From contig JAIXVT010000155.1 of NCBI GenBank assembly GCA_027482725.1, forward strand, positions 1 to 6,034: 6,034 nucleotides of DNA, given 5' to 3'. Of the stretch, positions 4,501-6,034 are shown piece after piece. The position numbers and the translations under genes were made by a program. The stretch's first letter is position 1, and every line of letters begins with the position of its first letter. A model generated the notes under the pieces. That model had not been told where the DNA came from, searched no databases, and was given only the letters and a program-made list of their open reading frames with translations. The DNA comes from Pseudomonadota bacterium. Its GTDB lineage: Bacteria > Bdellovibrionota > UBA1018 > CAIMNF01.

Positions 4501-6034
4501 GTTCCCGTTCCCACAATCCGCAACCCAAAAGTAATGGGATTTTTGGCGATAAGGTGTGGGCAGAGTGTGGCAGTCCGATTGGGCACGGACACGTAATGTT
4601 GCCGGCTCTGATAAAATATTTTTATTAGGATCAAACACCAAAACCGACGCTGAATGACGCGTTGTCGCAGATTCCCCCCAATAAAGCGCAGGAGTGGTTT
4701 GATCCTTGAAGAATAGACTGTATCGAGCCAATGCCGCAAAGTCGGGCAGAAAACTGCTCCTTCGTGAGTTTCTGGCTAGGGTTTTTCCGTCGGATACGCG
4801 CTGAATTTTTACCTCGGAATGAGTTTGATAACAAACCCAAGACTCTGCACCGGAAATCCACATTCCACAAACACCAACAATGCTCTCGGGTCCGTCGGGA
4901 TTTTTTACACCGATACCCTGAACTTGGTTTAACTCAGGATCAAACCGCAAAAGGGTAACCCGTCCCACAGCTCCGGGAAGCGCCATCACATGGCTACGCT
5001 GGGCTTCGGGACCTATTCCTAATACTGGAATTTGCGAATCCATCGGCGGAGTGATACGTCCCAGGGGAGATGCCATCAGCTTTCGAGTGACTTCTTTAAG
5101 TTGGTTTTCTTGGAACTCAAGAGTCACGATAAAAAACTCTTGTCGCTGCTTGGTCTGACGAAGGACCAAGACCTGAATCTGCCCTTGACGGATTAAGACT
5201 TCAGTTTGCGGAAAAAGAGCAACCGCGACTTCAAATTGATCCTGAATCCAGACACGGGTCCCTTGATCTGAATTTGTCACGACCCGCATTTTTTGAGCGA
5301 TCACTTCTTGATATTGCCGATCACTCAGGCGCCACGATTTAAGCTCATTTCTTTGATTTAGCGGAACATCTAAAAGTCCGATCCACACCGGCGTGGTGCG
5401 GGATTGGTGTCGTACCCACTTCATCGAAGGGTTTAGCCCAGAGCGGGTTGACGGGCTTCGTAACTCCTCGGTAAATTCGCGCCGAATCGCATCCCAACGG
5501 TGAATGGCGGTAAACGGACGATTGCCCTCACTGATCGAACGGACTAGCAATAAATCGTCCCCATCAAAAAACACCGAAAGCAAACTTGAAGCGGGAATGG
5601 GAGAGCGAATTTCTGTCTGAGGATCGAGATCCATCGCGTTTTTGAACACCCTCCATCGCTCTGTAGCACCGTCTTGAACGACATGGAGTCGTCCCACCAC
5701 ACCGTGCCCGTTTAATGCAAGAATAGGGAGCGCATCGGTGATTGCAGACAACCCAGACGGTGTGGGATCCCGCTTCAAATCACGCCGATTCCAACCCCTT
5801 AACACCCCAGTTCTGGAATAAGATTTTTGATCCGCTTCAAAAAATATGATCTTTAGCGGAAGCTCTTGGTGAGATCTCATCTCTATTTCAGGGATATTGA
5901 TCGTTATTTTCCATCGGTTGTTGTCGGCAATGACCCATCCTTGGTGTGAGTAGACGGGTTTTTCTCCATCCCCAAACTCTACCTGAAACCGATACTCTTT
6001 AGGTCGTAAGGGAGGGAGGCTTGATTCTAAAAAA
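4474..6034 (-). CDS. Beta-rich protein of unknown family, probably exported (5' end beyond window)
   Basis: The reverse-strand frame ending at TAG 4476-4474 is open for 519 codons up to the right edge. The ATG at 5880-5878 is therefore probably internal: another 51 codons of protein-like sequence precede it without a stop (for example EYRFQVEFGDGEKPVYSHQG), and no clear Shine-Dalgarno sits before that ATG. The true start and any signal peptide are outside the window. The sequence is full of short alternating hydrophobic stretches separated by turns (SVFFDGDDLLLVR, VTLLRFDPEL, SASVLVFDPNKNI), as in beta-propeller or beta-sandwich proteins. The only four Cys lie in the last third (GVCGMW, WVCYQ, SDCHT, ADCGN), which suggests two disulfides and a location outside the cytoplasm. 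I recognise no catalytic motif and no named domain. It is convergent with hutH and overlaps it by 27 nt. The gene is well supported; family and role are unknown. Confidence 0.8.
   Translation of the reverse strand, partial: FLESSLPPLRPKEYRFQVEFGDGEKPVYSHQGWVIADNNRWKITINIPEIEMRSHQELPLKIIFFEADQKSYSRTGVLRGWNRRDLKRDPTPSGLSAITDALPILALNGHGVVGRLHVVQDGATERWRVFKNAMDLDPQTEIRSPIPASSLLSVFFDGDDLLLVRSISEGNRPFTAIHRWDAIRREFTEELRSPSTRSGLNPSMKWVRHQSRTTPVWIGLLDVPLNQRNELKSWRLSDRQYQEVIAQKMRVVTNSDQGTRVWIQDQFEVAVALFPQTEVLIRQGQIQVLVLRQTKQRQEFFIVTLEFQENQLKEVTRKLMASPLGRITPPMDSQIPVLGIGPEAQRSHVMALPGAVGRVTLLRFDPELNQVQGIGVKNPDGPESIVGVCGMWISGAESWVCYQTHSEVKIQRVSDGKTLARNSRRSSFLPDFAALARYSLFFKDQTTPALYWGESATTRHSASVLVFDPNKNILSEPATLRVRAQSDCHTLPTPYRQKSHYFWVADCGNGNLDVVRLSE

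Noticed and set aside
4611..4626. AT-only hairpin ATAAAATATTTTTAT as a terminator
   Set aside because: It has no GC in the stem, lies inside the right-hand coding region, and would be too weak as an intrinsic terminator.
4731..4958. Plus-strand open frame of 75 codons near 4731
   Set aside because: It is antisense to the long right-hand reading frame, with no ribosome binding site or recognisable domain.
5878..5880. ATG at 5880 as the start of the right-hand gene
   Set aside because: The frame stays open and protein-like for 51 more codons to the window edge, and no clear ribosome binding site precedes this ATG.

Overview
The window looks like a compact Gram-negative bacterial chromosome segment of roughly 50% GC. 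It holds a forward block of four tightly packed genes, flanked by two unrelated reverse-strand genes that each run off a window edge. The Def and Fmt sequences look proteobacterial in the broad sense. I cannot place the organism further; a deltaproteobacterium or Bdellovibrio-like lineage is only a guess, based on the moderate GC and exported proteins of unknown family beside housekeeping genes. I see no mobile element, CRISPR array, tRNA or rRNA.

Layout. Positions 1-673 (minus strand) are the first 224 codons of an exported coiled-coil protein that continues past the left edge. Positions 674-787 are a divergent promoter region. Positions 788-4500 (plus strand) carry def (peptide deformylase), fmt (methionyl-tRNA formyltransferase), rpe (ribulose-phosphate 3-epimerase, broken by a 1-nt frameshift near 2400) and hutH (histidine ammonia-lyase family). 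Each of the three junctions is a 4-nt ATGA stop/start overlap, so the block is almost certainly one translationally coupled operon. Positions 4474-6034 (minus strand) hold 519 codons of an unrecognised beta-rich protein whose 5' end lies beyond the right edge. Its 3' end overlaps the end of hutH by 27 nt.

How the genes work together. Fmt formylates initiator Met-tRNA using 10-formyl-THF, and Def removes the formyl group from new proteins. Rpe belongs to the pentose phosphate pathway. HutH starts histidine breakdown, which in some versions returns a one-carbon unit to folate; whether that explains its place beside fmt is speculation, and no other hut gene is in view.

The two points most worth a second look are the rpe frameshift, which would separate two metal ligands from the rest of the enzyme and break coupling to hutH, and a Cys replacing the Ser of the Ala-Ser-Gly triad that forms the MIO cofactor in HutH, while every other active-site residue I can align is kept. 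No clearly new multi-gene system is evident.
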